DNA of 64,000 bases, taken from contig CAZYGI010000015.1 of NCBI GenBank assembly GCA_964647255.1, forward strand, positions 1 through 64,000, written 5' to 3'. The stretch comes from CAWJEL01 sp964647255. Lineage in GTDB: Bacteria; Chloroflexota; Anaerolineae; CG2-30-64-16. The translations under genes were made by a program, and so were the position numbers. A model generated the notes under the pieces. The model made no database searches, had not been told where the DNA came from, and saw only the letters and a program-made list of their open reading frames with translations. Below, piece after piece: positions 42,878 through 53,604 of this stretch. Position 1 is the first letter of the stretch. Each line of letters starts with the position of its first letter.

Positions 42878-44675
42878 CGGGCACCTCCCCGTTTCCTGCC
42901 AGCAACTCTTGTATCTCCCCGATCAACTCCGCGATGCGCGCCTGCTTATCCGCGATATCCGCGGCGATCTCCTCCGGCGGGCGGTGGGCGAAGTCGTCGG
43001 GCCGGTTCGGGTTGCGCGCGCTCAGGTCGAAGGCGCGCTTCTCCAAGTCTTCGCGCGAGACCAGCCAGCAGCGGTCGTTCAATGGAGGTAGGGGCGCACG
43101 GCCGTGCGCCCCTACATCGTCCGCTCCTACCGGCGTGCGGCGCCAGGCGTCGTAGGCGCGCCACATCGCCAGGCAGTCGGGCAGGTCGTTCTCAGCGATC
43201 GGCTTCTGCGTCTTGGTCAGGCTGAAGCCCACCGCACGGGCGTCGTAATACCACACCTGCTGCGTCGGCCCCAGGTGGTCAAAGAAGAGCAGATCGGTCT
43301 TCGGCCCGGTGCCGCTGGCGGTGACGTTGGCGAACACCCCCGCGGGCAGCGATACCACCGCGTAGAGGTTGTATTCCTCCAGCAGCTCGCGCTTGGTTTC
43401 GGCATAGGCGCCCTCGCTGGTCTTGAAGAGCACCCCTTCGTCGATCACCATGCCCACGCGGCCATCCCGGCGCAGCCGCTTCATGATGTGCTGCATGAAG
43501 AGGATCGAAGTCGCGGACGATGGGTAGGGGAAATTGCTCTTGACGGCGTTCACGTCCTCGGTGCCGCCGAACGGCGGGTTGGTCAGGATCACATGGTAGC
43601 GGTCGCGCTCGCTGAACTTGCGCACGTCCGCGCTGAGGGTGTTCGTCCGCACGATGCGCGGGACGGTGATGCCATGCAGCACGCAGTTCATCACGCCCAG
43701 CAGGTAGGGCAGCGGCTTCTTCTCCTGGCCGAAGAAGGTGACGTCTTGCAGCTTGCGTCGGTCCGCGGCCAGGCGGACGTGGTGCGCCTCCATGTAGCTG
43801 TAGGCTTCCACCAGGAATCCGGCCGACCCTGCGGCGGGATCGTAGACCGTCTCGCCCAACTGCGGCGCGACCATTTCGACCATGAACTGGATGATCGGCC
43901 GCGGGGTGTAGAACTCGCCGGACATCCCGCCCTCGCGGCCCATGCGCACCAGCAGGCTTTCGTAAAGGTGCGAGAGGGTGTGGACGTTCTCGCTGGCGTG
44001 GAAATCAATGCCATCCACCACGTCAATGGCATCGCGCAGGATGACGCCGCTCTTCACCATCTTGCTCGGCGCTTCCTCGAAGATTTGGCGGATCACCTCG
44101 CGCTCCGGCGTGCCGCGCAGCTCGCGCAGGTGGGGAAAGAGCCGGTCGTTGAGGAAGCTCAGCAATGGCTTGTGCGTCAGCCCGGCCAGGATGGCCTCGG
44201 CGGTTTTACGATCTTCCTCGCTGTCGTCGAGCAACGGCGCGAGCGCGTCGCGCTGAGCCTGGCGCTCGGCTTCAACCCGCGCGGCGGCCGTCTTGACCGC
44301 GGCCTCGGCATCGCGCAATGCCTGGCGCGCAGCGGACAGCGCGTCGGGATCGGGCACGAGCATGGTCTCGAGGCCCAGCAGCACCTTCTGCGCCGCGCGC
44401 AAGCTCGCCTCGGCTTCGCGCTGGCCCGCCTGGGCCTGGTTGACCCGTCCGCCCGTCCACACCGACCAACGGTAGAAGCCGCCAATCACGCGCGCAAACG
44501 GCCGGCCCTCGTACTCGGCGTCTGCGACGCGCGTGTCTTCCAGGTCCTCGAACGACTTGAGGAAGAGCAACCAGGAGATCTGCTCGGCGTAGTCCAGCAG
44601 GCTCTGCGTATTGTCGTCGCGGCGCAGGATGTCGCACGCGCGCCAGAAGCGGGTATCGAGGTCGTTGGTGGGCAT
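42867..44675 (-). CDS. hsdM: Type I restriction-modification methyltransferase subunit
   Basis: The 602-aa N6-adenine methylase has the N-terminal HsdM helical domain, the SAM-binding motif 'VYDPAAGSAGFLVEAY' (from residue 278) and the catalytic NPPF motif (366-369, 'VILTNPPFGG'). Residues about 79-160 form a charged, coiled-coil-like insertion ('AQAGQREAEASLRAAQKVLL'). Residues about 521-530 (VGAHGRAPLP) are encoded by a REP palindrome at 43088-43115 in the C-terminal third, without loss of frame. GAGGGG precedes the ATG. It lies 11 bp after the hsdR stop. Modification activity could persist although hsdR is interrupted. Confidence 0.92.
   Translation of the reverse strand: MPTNDLDTRFWRACDILRRDDNTQSLLDYAEQISWLLFLKSFEDLEDTRVADAEYEGRPFARVIGGFYRWSVWTGGRVNQAQAGQREAEASLRAAQKVLLGLETMLVPDPDALSAARQALRDAEAAVKTAAARVEAERQAQRDALAPLLDDSEEDRKTAEAILAGLTHKPLLSFLNDRLFPHLRELRGTPEREVIRQIFEEAPSKMVKSGVILRDAIDVVDGIDFHASENVHTLSHLYESLLVRMGREGGMSGEFYTPRPIIQFMVEMVAPQLGETVYDPAAGSAGFLVEAYSYMEAHHVRLAADRRKLQDVTFFGQEKKPLPYLLGVMNCVLHGITVPRIVRTNTLSADVRKFSERDRYHVILTNPPFGGTEDVNAVKSNFPYPSSATSILFMQHIMKRLRRDGRVGMVIDEGVLFKTSEGAYAETKRELLEEYNLYAVVSLPAGVFANVTASGTGPKTDLLFFDHLGPTQQVWYYDARAVGFSLTKTQKPIAENDLPDCLAMWRAYDAWRRTPVGADDVGAHGRAPLPPLNDRCWLVSREDLEKRAFDLSARNPNRPDDFAHRPPEEIAADIADKQARIAELIGEIQELLAGNGEVPDDV
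43088..43115. repeat. REP-like 28-bp perfect palindrome inside hsdM (copy 4)
   Basis: The half-site GTAGGGGCGCACGG is followed directly by its complement. It shares the GTAGGGGCG ends with the three RAYT-internal copies but differs in the core. It is translated in frame within HsdM. Confidence 0.85.
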
Positions 44676-44686
44676 AACCCCTCAGT

Positions 44687-47226
44687 TCATGCCGCCGGCT
44701 GCAGGTAGAGCCGGCGGATCATCTCATCGCGCGCGTAGATCAACTGCTTCATGCCGCCGAAGACCAGGGCGACCTGGCGCGCTTCCTTGCGGATCGGCGG
44801 CAGCGTGAAGACCTGGGGATCGAGGACTTCATCCACGCCGCCCTGGACGTAACGTTCGATCAGGGTGCGCAGCACCTCGCGCGCCTGGGCATTGTACGTG
44901 GCAAAGAAGTCCTGGTGCAAGTTGGACAGCGCGACCGCGCGCTCCTCGCGGCTGTGGAGCCCCTCGTCAAAGGCCAGGTGCGCCAATAGATCGTAGCTGT
45001 CCACGTCCGGCCGCTGCAGGATCTCCGTCAGCACGCCGAGCGCAATCTGCCGGCGCTCGAGCTCGGCCAGCAGCTCGCGGCGCCGCGTCGGGTCGCTCCA
45101 ACGGGCGCGCAGCTCGAACAGCGACGCGCAGACCATTTGCAGTTCGGCGCGCACTTTGCGCAGGTAGTCTTGCGGTGACACCAGCTTGCCCTCTGCGTTG
45201 CGCTCCTCGTAACGCTCGTCTACGATCCGCACCTGCAGGCCGCTGACGTTGATCATCCGGTCTTTGGGCGGCTCGCGCATCGGCAATGGCAGCGACAGGA
45301 AGGCCGGCTGTCCTTCGGCAGTGGTGACGGTCACTTGCATCCGGTTGTGCCCGTAGGCTGCCGCGGTCACGATCACCTGGCCGGCCGGCAGCTCCCGCAG
45401 CAGGAATTGCCCATCCGAACCGGTGCGCTGCTGCACGATTTCGTTCGGCCCCAGTTGCACCGTCACCACCGCATCGGCCAGCGGCTTGCCGTCCTCGGCC
45501 GAGATCACCATGCCGCCCAGCCAGCAGACGCGCGGCCCGGTTGTGCTCGCGCCCCCTTCGGATGGCGGCGTCGGCGCATCCCATTCATCGAAAAGCGCGG
45601 TGGCGCCGGTATAGTCAATGATGCGGAACCAGTACTTGTCGGTGTCCTCGCACAGCCGGCTGCCGCGGCCCACCATCTGCTTGAAGACCGTGGGCGAGGC
45701 GACGCTCTTGAAGAAGACGATGTTGCGCACGCTGGGCGCATCCACGCCGGTGGTCAGCAGATCCACGGTGGTCGCGACCACCGGCGTTGGCTTTTCCACG
45801 GCCTGGAACTTCTCCAGTAGCGTTTTGGCGTCAGCTTCCTCCGAGACGATGCGCACGGCATAGTTGGCGATGTTCAGGTCGGCGTTGAGCCGGTTGAGCG
45901 CATCGCGCACCTGCTCGGCATGCTCCATGCTCACGCAGAAGACGATCGTCTTCTACATCCGGCCGTAGAGACGCAACAGGTTCGCCAGGTGTTGGCAATG
46001 AACCTGCACGCGGTCGGGCAGCGCCACTTCGCGCTCGAAGAGCGGTGTGTCGTAATGCTCCCGCACGACGGCGTCGCGGCCGATCTGTACTTTTGCCCCG
46101 CCTTCGATGGCGTCCGCCAGGTTCAGGCCGTTTGCGTCGAAGTTGGTGGTGGCCCGATGCACCTTGTAGTTCGCCAGGAACCCGTCATCAATCCCCTGGC
46201 CCAGGCTGTAGGTGAAGACCGGCTCGCCAAAGTACGCGTAGGTGTCCACGTTGTCGCTGCGCTTGGGCGTGGCGGTCATGCCGAGTTGGATGGCGTTCGG
46301 GAAATGGCGGAGGATCTCGTTCCAGGTGCCGAAGCCGCTGCGGTGGCATTCGTCAATGATGATCAGGTCAAAGAAGTCGGGCGGCAACTGCTCGAAGGCG
46401 CGCAGGCCGTTGGGGCCGGCCGCGTACAGGCTTTGGTAGATGCCGAAGTAGATTTGCCTTCCCGTTCGGATCGTTCCGCCGTCATACTCCTCGCGCGGAT
46501 CGCCAGCGGCCTCCTTGAACGGCTCGAAGGCGTTGTACCCCTGGCCCCGCAAGACCAGCCGGTCCGTCAGGAACAGCACGCGCTTGTTGGCGAAGAAGCC
46601 CGACTTGATCAGCTTCCAGACGATCTGGAAGGCGATGAAGGTCTTGCCCGTNNNNNNNNNNNNNNNNNNNNNNNNNNNNNNNGCCGCTGGCCTTTCAGGA
46701 TCGCCTCGACCACCCGGTTGACCGCTACCTCCTGGTAGTAACGCATTTGCTTGATGCCGGTCGGGTCGTGCCAGTACGGTTGCAGCAGGGGGTTCGCCGG
46801 CCGGTTCGCCTCCAGCGCCCGATACTCGCACAGCCGCCGCCAGAGCTCTTCCGGCACCGGCATCTGGTCCATCGGGAAGTCGCGTTGGGTGTTCGTAGTG
46901 AAGTCCCATTCGACCCAACCGTGGCCGTTGGAGGCGTAGGCGAAGTAGAGGCCCTGCTTCCTTGCATACTCCATTGCTTGTTGCAGCCCCGCGCCTGGCG
47001 TATGGCTCTCGTCTTTCGCCTCGGCCACTGCAATAGGCAGCGATTCCGAGTAACGCAGCAGGTAGTCGGCCTTCACCGGCGGCAGCTTGCGGTGACCATC
47101 GCCTTGGAGCACGTTCTGGCCGGCCGTGATCTGGTATTCCATCGTGATGTGCGGCCCGGTCCAGCCGGCGCGCTGAAGCGCGGGGGTGATGAGGTGGAGC
47201 TTGGTGTCTTCTTCGTTGTAGGGCAT
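44687..47226 (-). pseudogene. hsdR: Type I restriction endonuclease subunit, interrupted by an amber codon and an assembly gap
   Basis: The N-terminal part (from ATG 47226, 'MPYNEEDTKLHLITPALQRAGW') has the HsdR nuclease region ('DYLLRYSESLPIAVAEAKDE') and runs into a 31-N gap at the helicase P-loop; TGKTF is visible after it. DECH ('IIIDECHRSGFG') and 'GMTATPKRSDN' follow. At 45955-45953 a TAG stands inside 'LYGRM*KTIVFCVSMEHAEQ', after which the same frame continues 422 codons through 'LLTTGVDAP' and 'QMVGRGSRL' to a normal C-terminus. A carboxypeptidase-regulatory-like beta domain ('GKPLADAVVTVQLGPNEIV') is inserted before the C-terminal helical region. The gene is either a recent nonsense mutant, a base error, or two polypeptides (the second from GTG 45934). 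Confidence 0.85.
46652..46682. other. Assembly gap (31 N)
   Basis: The undetermined stretch covers the Walker A region of hsdR. The coding frame differs by one between its two sides, so its length is probably slightly wrong. Confidence 0.99.
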
Positions 47227-47409
47227 CAGGCGGGCTCCGAATTGGTGACAAACGCGGCCTGAGTATACCCCACATGTTGGCATAAAGACAACTCGATTTG
47301 CAGAGCGTGGCAGCAGCGGTCGGCAGATGGAGAGGCGACGCCGGCAGGTTGTTTGTCCCTTTAGTTCCCGTTGCAACACACCTGCAACATTGCCGCACGT
47401 CAGTTAAGC

Positions 47410-47450
47410 AAAAAGACCGTCTAACCACTACATCTAGTGGTCAAACGGCC
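47410..47450 (-). terminator. Intrinsic terminator downstream of tRNA-Lys
   Basis: On the minus strand the arms 47450-47435 and 47430-47415 form a long imperfect stem around GATG, with TAGTGG/CCACTA at its tip, followed by TTTTT (47414-47410). It lies 20 nt beyond the tRNA 3' end and ends the tRNA transcript before hsdR. Confidence 0.75.
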
Positions 47451-47470
47451 CTTATTGCCTGTATTTGGTA

Positions 47471-47543
47471 TGAGTCGCCAGGGACTCGAACCCTGAACCC
47501 TCTGATTAAGAGTCAGATGCTCTGCCAATTGAGCTAGCGACCC
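47471..47543 (-). tRNA. tRNA-Lys (CTT anticodon)
   Basis: The 73-nt minus-strand sequence folds as a complete cloverleaf: acceptor GGGTCGC with GCGACTC (one G-U pair) and discriminator A, D-arm 'GCTCAATTGGCAGAGC', anticodon arm TCTGA-CTCTTAA-TCAGA with CTT at the anticodon, and T-arm CAGGG-TTCGAGT-CCCTG. CCA is not encoded. A promoter (47568-47596) and a terminator (47410-47450) flank it. The last 34 nt recur at 38191-38224. Confidence 0.97.
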
Positions 47544-47567
47544 GCGTTCGCTCAGCGAACGAGCCAG

Positions 47568-47596
47568 ATATTACCAGATTCCGCCCCTCGCGTCAA
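47568..47596 (-). promoter_or_regulatory. Promoter for tRNA-Lys
   Basis: On the minus strand TTGACG (47596-47591) and TAATAT (47573-47568) are separated by 17 bp. A short perfect dyad (GTTCGCT/AGCGAAC, 47546-47560) lies between the -10 and the tRNA 5' end. Confidence 0.7.
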
Positions 47597-47627
47597 ATAC
47601 AAGCCATTTGTCTCTCCGCCTCTTCGC

Positions 47628-47963
47628 TCAATCGGGGAACTTGTACTCCTCCCGCACCGGGCCGAACGCTTCGATGGCCTGCGCGCCCGCCGGGCCCGTG
47701 ACGACGCTGTGTGCAACGCCGCCGGGGACGATGTAGATGGCGCCGGGCTTGACGTCACGCGTCTCGCCGGCGATCGTCAGTTGCATGGACCCTATGAGCA
47801 GCATGCCGAACTGTTCGTGCGGGTGGCTGTGGCTTGGGATGATCGCGTTCGGCTGCAGGTCAACCAGCGAGGCCAACATCTGTTCGCCCCAAAAGGTGCG
47901 TACAGTGACGCCGGGCAGCAGTTCGTGGGGCGTGCGTGCGGTGGGATCGAAGAAATACGTCAT
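47628..47963 (-). CDS. Single-domain cupin protein
   Basis: The 111-aa protein is one cupin barrel. The metal-binding motif 1 appears as 'PSHSHPHEQFGMLLIGSMQLTIAG' (three His and a Glu-like position) and motif 2 as 'PGGVAHSVVT'. Cupin_2 proteins range from sugar isomerases to dioxygenases and sensors, so no function can be given. Its ATG overlaps the TGA of the upstream RNase-like gene (TCAT, 47960-47963), suggesting coupled translation. Confidence 0.85.
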   Translation of the reverse strand: MTYFFDPTARTPHELLPGVTVRTFWGEQMLASLVDLQPNAIIPSHSHPHEQFGMLLIGSMQLTIAGETRDVKPGAIYIVPGGVAHSVVTGPAGAQAIEAFGPVREEYKFPD

Positions 47964-49846
47964 GGATTTGTCTCCAGTTTGAATCGGGCGTCCAGCCGCG
48001 GCAGATCCACCGACCGCAGGCTGATGCTCAGCTCGCTGTTCAACGCCAGGTCGGCTGCGAGGTGCATCTCAGTCTCCAACGCCAGCGCAGGGATGAGGAT
48101 CATGCTGCTCCGGCCGCGCTGCTCCACCAGCACCCCCGTGCCGCGCCAGCCCGGGGTGCGTCGGAGGTAGACCAGCTTCCAGTGCTGATCCGACTGCCGC
48201 TCCGCCTGCCGCAGGGCCGGCAGAGCCGCCTCCACTTGGCCGACCCGTTCCAGGATCTGCTGCGCGGTCAGCAGCGGCCGGCCTGCCAGAAAGGCGCGCA
48301 GTTGTTGGTGCACGACCAGGTCGAGATATCGGCGCAGCGGGCTGGTCGCCTGCGCGTAGGCTGGCAGACCGAGGCCGCTGTGCGCGCCGGGCGCGCCGCG
48401 ATATTGGCTGCGCTTGAACGTGCGGCGCAGTGCGTACTGGCTGGCGAGGCCTGGCCCCGCGGCCGCCTGCCCCCCGCTCCCCACTTTCCGCTCCCCGCTT
48501 TCCGGTGCGTCCTGTGTGGCGTAGGGCAGTGGGATGTCGTGCGCTTGCCCGAACAGCGCAGCGGCCTCGCCGGCCAGGATCATCGCATTCTCGACGAGCG
48601 CCCGGCTGCGGAGGGGCGGGATCGGCGTCACGGTCACTTCTCCGTCGCGCATGCGCACATCGGCCTCGGGCAGCTCGATGCGCAGCGCGCCGTCCTGCGT
48701 GCGGCGGGCCTCGCAGCGCTCCGCCAGCTCGTGGAGGGTGCGGAAGGGCTCCTCGGCCAGCCGTTCGGCCACGGTCTCATAGGTGAGCCGGTGCACGCGC
48801 ACCAGGGCCGGCGCGATCTCGATGCCGCCCAACCGGCCTTCTGCGTTGATCTCCAGCCCGAACGAGAGCGCGGGCGAGACCTCGGCCAGGCCCAGGCCCA
48901 GCAGTGGGATCGCGGCGTGCGGCAGCATGGGGGTGACGCCCTCCGGAAGGTAGAGACTGGCGCCGCGGTCGCGCGCGTCCAAGTCCAGCGGGCTGTCCGG
49001 TGCGATGAGCGCGGCGGCATCGGCGATGTGCACCCACAGGCGGCCGGTCGCAGGATCGAAGCTCAGCGCGTCGTCCGGCGTGTCGGTCCACGCGTCGTCA
49101 ATCGCGTAAGCGGGCAGACCGGTCAGGTCGAGCCGTTCTTCGCGCCGCAGGGCGGCCGGGAGATCACGCCACTCGTCAGGCAGCGACAAGGTGGGGGCCG
49201 TCAGGTTCACGCCCTGGCGCGCCGGGTACGGATTGACCCGATCGTCCCAGTAGCCGCACTCGAGCAGAAAGGCGTGGGCGTTCTCGGGGCTCTCTTCGCG
49301 GCCGAGCGCCTTCATGACGCGGCTGCGCTCGGTGCGCGCCAGCGCCAGATCTTCGACCTCCCGCAGATAGCGGCTGTCTTCGCTGCCGACCTTGCCTTCC
49401 CTGGCGCGTTCAAGGAAGCCTTCCCAGGCCCGCTTCTCCAGGGCCTCCGCGGCGCGGGCTGCCATCACACGGAGCACCTCATCAGGCGTGGCCGCGCTAA
49501 CGCGATCCGGCGTGCCGCGGAAGTGGACGCCGTCGGCGACCAACTGCCAGGCGGCCCAGGCCGTCGCCGGGGTGAAGCTGCCGAACGCCAGTTCGGCCAC
49601 ATCGGCGAGGCTGCTTTCCCCGCCGGCCAGGATCTCCCAGGCCGTCTGTGCGTCTCCCCCTTGCGGGGTCAGCTCGGCCAGTGACTTGCACGGGCCCGGG
49701 TGCAGCAGAACAACATCCTTGGGCCGGACTTTGGCGATCTCGCCGCCGATCAGCTCAAGGGTCAGTTTGTCCTCCGCGCGCACGACGCGCGCGGCATGGG
49801 TGCGATACAGGACGAGGCTATTTTCGCGCGGGATGGATTCGGCCAT
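47960..49846 (-). CDS. RNase II-family (RNB domain) exoribonuclease
   Basis: The 628-aa protein carries an RNB catalytic domain (about 230-540) with the Asp-rich active-site motif 'AYAIDDAWTDTPDDALSF', 'LWVHIADAAALIAPDSPLDLDARDRGASLYLPEG' and 'YAQATSPLRRYLDLVVHQQL'. A C-terminal S1-like segment follows ('RRTPGWRGTGVLVEQRGRSSMILI'). The N-terminal ~200 residues are helical and not typical of E. coli RNase II. Such enzymes degrade RNA 3' to 5'. I chose the ATG at 49846 because homology-like sequence begins near it and 19 more codons upstream look like intergenic DNA; neither start has a good RBS. It is divergent from ftsH and coupled to the downstream cupin. Confidence 0.85.
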   Translation of the reverse strand: MAESIPRENSLVLYRTHAARVVRAEDKLTLELIGGEIAKVRPKDVVLLHPGPCKSLAELTPQGGDAQTAWEILAGGESSLADVAELAFGSFTPATAWAAWQLVADGVHFRGTPDRVSAATPDEVLRVMAARAAEALEKRAWEGFLERAREGKVGSEDSRYLREVEDLALARTERSRVMKALGREESPENAHAFLLECGYWDDRVNPYPARQGVNLTAPTLSLPDEWRDLPAALRREERLDLTGLPAYAIDDAWTDTPDDALSFDPATGRLWVHIADAAALIAPDSPLDLDARDRGASLYLPEGVTPMLPHAAIPLLGLGLAEVSPALSFGLEINAEGRLGGIEIAPALVRVHRLTYETVAERLAEEPFRTLHELAERCEARRTQDGALRIELPEADVRMRDGEVTVTPIPPLRSRALVENAMILAGEAAALFGQAHDIPLPYATQDAPESGERKVGSGGQAAAGPGLASQYALRRTFKRSQYRGAPGAHSGLGLPAYAQATSPLRRYLDLVVHQQLRAFLAGRPLLTAQQILERVGQVEAALPALRQAERQSDQHWKLVYLRRTPGWRGTGVLVEQRGRSSMILIPALALETEMHLAADLALNSELSISLRSVDLPRLDARFKLETNP

Positions 49847-49980
49847 TCGATCACTCGGACGTGTGATGGGCGCCAGTTTATCACAGGCGACGGGTGAGGG
49901 CATAATGGCGCTAACCCCGCAAAAGGTGTATACTCTCGTTGCATGAGCAGCAGCGAATAATCGTCTCAGGAGGCGATCCT

Positions 49981-51921
<1,941 letters not shown>

Positions 51922-53031
51922 ATGGCTGGTCGAAATGATGCGGCGGTCGGCGGCCCCGCCGAGGTCGCCGCGGCTGCAGCCGGCATCCTGGCCGTGGATG
52001 ATGTGACCGATGGTGTGCCGCCGGCCGACTCTGTCCGGTTGCGCGGGCGCCTGCTGCTGCCGCCCGCCGAGGCGTATGAATTGCTTGCGGAACGGCTGCG
52101 CGGCCTGGGGCGGACGCCTCTGCTGCGCCAGAACGCGTCCGGCCCCGGCGAAGAGGTGATCGCACTGCCGATGACGTTTGCCCCGCCCGCTGCGCGCGCC
52201 GGGCTTGCCATCGCCCTCTTTGCCGCCACGCTGGTGTCGTGTCTCTTTGTCGGCGCACAAATGGTCGGGGGGCTGGTCGCGGTGAACTGGCATCTGCTGG
52301 ATGGGTTGCCCTTTGCAGGCAGCCTGCTGGCGATCCTGGTGGCGCACGAATTCGGCCATTACCTGACCGCCCGCCGGCTCGGCTCGCCCAGCAGCTTGCC
52401 TTACTTCCTCCCGCTGCCGGTCCCGCCGTTCGGCACGCTGGGCGCGTTCATTACCATGACCATGCCGCCCCGTAACCGGCGGCATCTGCTGCTGATCGGC
52501 GCGGCTGGGCCGTTGGCCGGGCTGGTGGTGGCGCTGCCCGTGCTGTTCCTGGGCCTCAGGCTCAGCCATGTCCAGCCGCTGCCGGCCGGCGGCTATCAGA
52601 TGGAGGGGAATTCGCTGCTCTATGCGGCGGCGAAGATCCTGACCTTCGGGCGTTTCCTGCCCTACGGTGGCATAGATGTCTACATCCATCCGGTTGCATT
52701 TGCCGGCTGGGACGGGCTGCTTGTGCCCGCGCTGAACCTGATCCCCGCGGGACAACTGGACGGCGGCCACATCGCCTATGCGCTGCTTGGCCCAAAACGC
52801 GCCCGGGTGCTGACCTGGGGTGTGGTCGCGGCGCTGGCCGGTTTGGTCTTCCTGTGGCCGGGGTGGGGGCTGTGGCTGGTCTTGGTTCTGATCTTTGGCC
52901 GTATGCAAGACATGCCGCTGGATGACCTGACGCAGCTCACCCCGCGCCAGAAAACCCTGGCGGTGCTGATGTTGGTGCTGTTTGTCCTGGTCTTTGTGCC
53001 GGTGCCGTTGAAGGATATTCCGATCAGGTAG
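51922..53031 (+). CDS. Site-2-type intramembrane metalloprotease (M50)
   Basis: The 369-aa polytopic membrane protein has the zinc motif HEFGH (142-146) in a hydrophobic helix and the second M50 motif 'NLIPAGQLDGGH' (Asp at 280). About seven membrane segments follow a soluble N-terminal region of ~90 residues. No PDZ domain is evident, as in the Arabidopsis EGY/'site-2 protease family' branch. These enzymes cut transmembrane segments of regulators. Its ATG follows the ftsH stop directly, pairing two membrane proteases in one operon. Substrate unknown. Confidence 0.9.
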   Translation: MAGRNDAAVGGPAEVAAAAAGILAVDDVTDGVPPADSVRLRGRLLLPPAEAYELLAERLRGLGRTPLLRQNASGPGEEVIALPMTFAPPAARAGLAIALFAATLVSCLFVGAQMVGGLVAVNWHLLDGLPFAGSLLAILVAHEFGHYLTARRLGSPSSLPYFLPLPVPPFGTLGAFITMTMPPRNRRHLLLIGAAGPLAGLVVALPVLFLGLRLSHVQPLPAGGYQMEGNSLLYAAAKILTFGRFLPYGGIDVYIHPVAFAGWDGLLVPALNLIPAGQLDGGHIAYALLGPKRARVLTWGVVAALAGLVFLWPGWGLWLVLVLIFGRMQDMPLDDLTQLTPRQKTLAVLMLVLFVLVFVPVPLKDIPIR

Positions 53032-53142
53032 ACCGCGGGGTGCGGTCCAGGAGCAGGGGAGAGGCCGAGCGTGTGAGCGTTCACATCAGCAAGGCCGGCG
53101 CTGTCATTGCCATGCGGCGAGGCGCGGTTGGCAGACCTGCGC

Positions 53143-53442
53143 TCAGGTGATGACGACGGAGTTGTCCGTGCCGTACTTGTTCGATAGGTACTTGTCGGCG
53201 TGCCAGTCGTTATGCCAGTCGCGGCCGTTGATCAGGTAGCGGAATTGAAACTCACGGCCCTTCGGGAGCACCAGGGAGACGCGCCAGTTCCCGGACGCGC
53301 GCGACTGCTGCATCTCATCTTTGGTTGTATCCCAATTATTGAAATCCCCGACCAGATTCACGCGTTCGGCCCAGGTGCTGGATGGCAGCTCGAAGGTCAC
53401 GCGCACATGCTCACCGTCGGGCAGCGGATCCTTATAAATCAT
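53143..53442 (-). CDS. Stand-alone CBM48 (AMPK-beta-like) glycogen-binding domain protein
   Basis: The 99-aa protein is a single E-set/CBM48 domain: 'VRVTFELPSSTWAERVNLVGDFNNWDTTKDEM' and 'WRVSLVLPKGREFQFRYLINGRDWHND' match the isoamylase N-terminal and AMPK-beta glycogen-binding pattern, including the conserved Trp and 'FRYLI'. No catalytic domain is attached. The ATG at 53442 has GAGGAG at 9 nt; a longer frame read through the ffh gene is a shadow. Its promoter interleaves with that of ffh. It may bind glycogen or starch, or signal polysaccharide status. Confidence 0.85.
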   Translation of the reverse strand: MIYKDPLPDGEHVRVTFELPSSTWAERVNLVGDFNNWDTTKDEMQQSRASGNWRVSLVLPKGREFQFRYLINGRDWHNDWHADKYLSNKYGTDNSVVIT

Positions 53443-53491
53443 TGTGCTTGTCTCCTCGCAGAGCAGATTTGAGGCGGCCAACCACAAGCGG

Positions 53492-53521
53492 ATTATAGCA
53501 CGGACTTGACGAAAAGTGCAA
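53492..53521 (-). promoter_or_regulatory. Promoter for the CBM48 protein gene
   Basis: On the minus strand TTGCAC (53521-53516) and a perfect TATAAT (53497-53492) are 18 bp apart. Its -35 box lies inside the spacer of the opposite-facing ffh promoter. Confidence 0.7.
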
Positions 53522-53534
53522 TCCCCCGTAGAAT
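53506..53534 (+). promoter_or_regulatory. Promoter for ffh
   Basis: TTGACG (53506-53511) and TAGAAT (53529-53534) are separated by 17 bp. Transcription would begin near 53541. The element physically overlaps the divergent promoter of the CBM48 gene, so polymerase binding at one should hinder the other. Confidence 0.7.
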
Positions 53535-53604
53535 CGGCGCACTTGGGCAAAGACCATTGGCCCTTATGCATTGACGATCGTCCATTGTCCGTCGTTTTAC
53601 TGCC

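Noticed and set aside
45934..47428. Long hsdR N-terminal frame starting at 47428
   Set aside because: The region before the N-gap in that frame is out of phase; the real N-terminus is in the frame starting at 47226.
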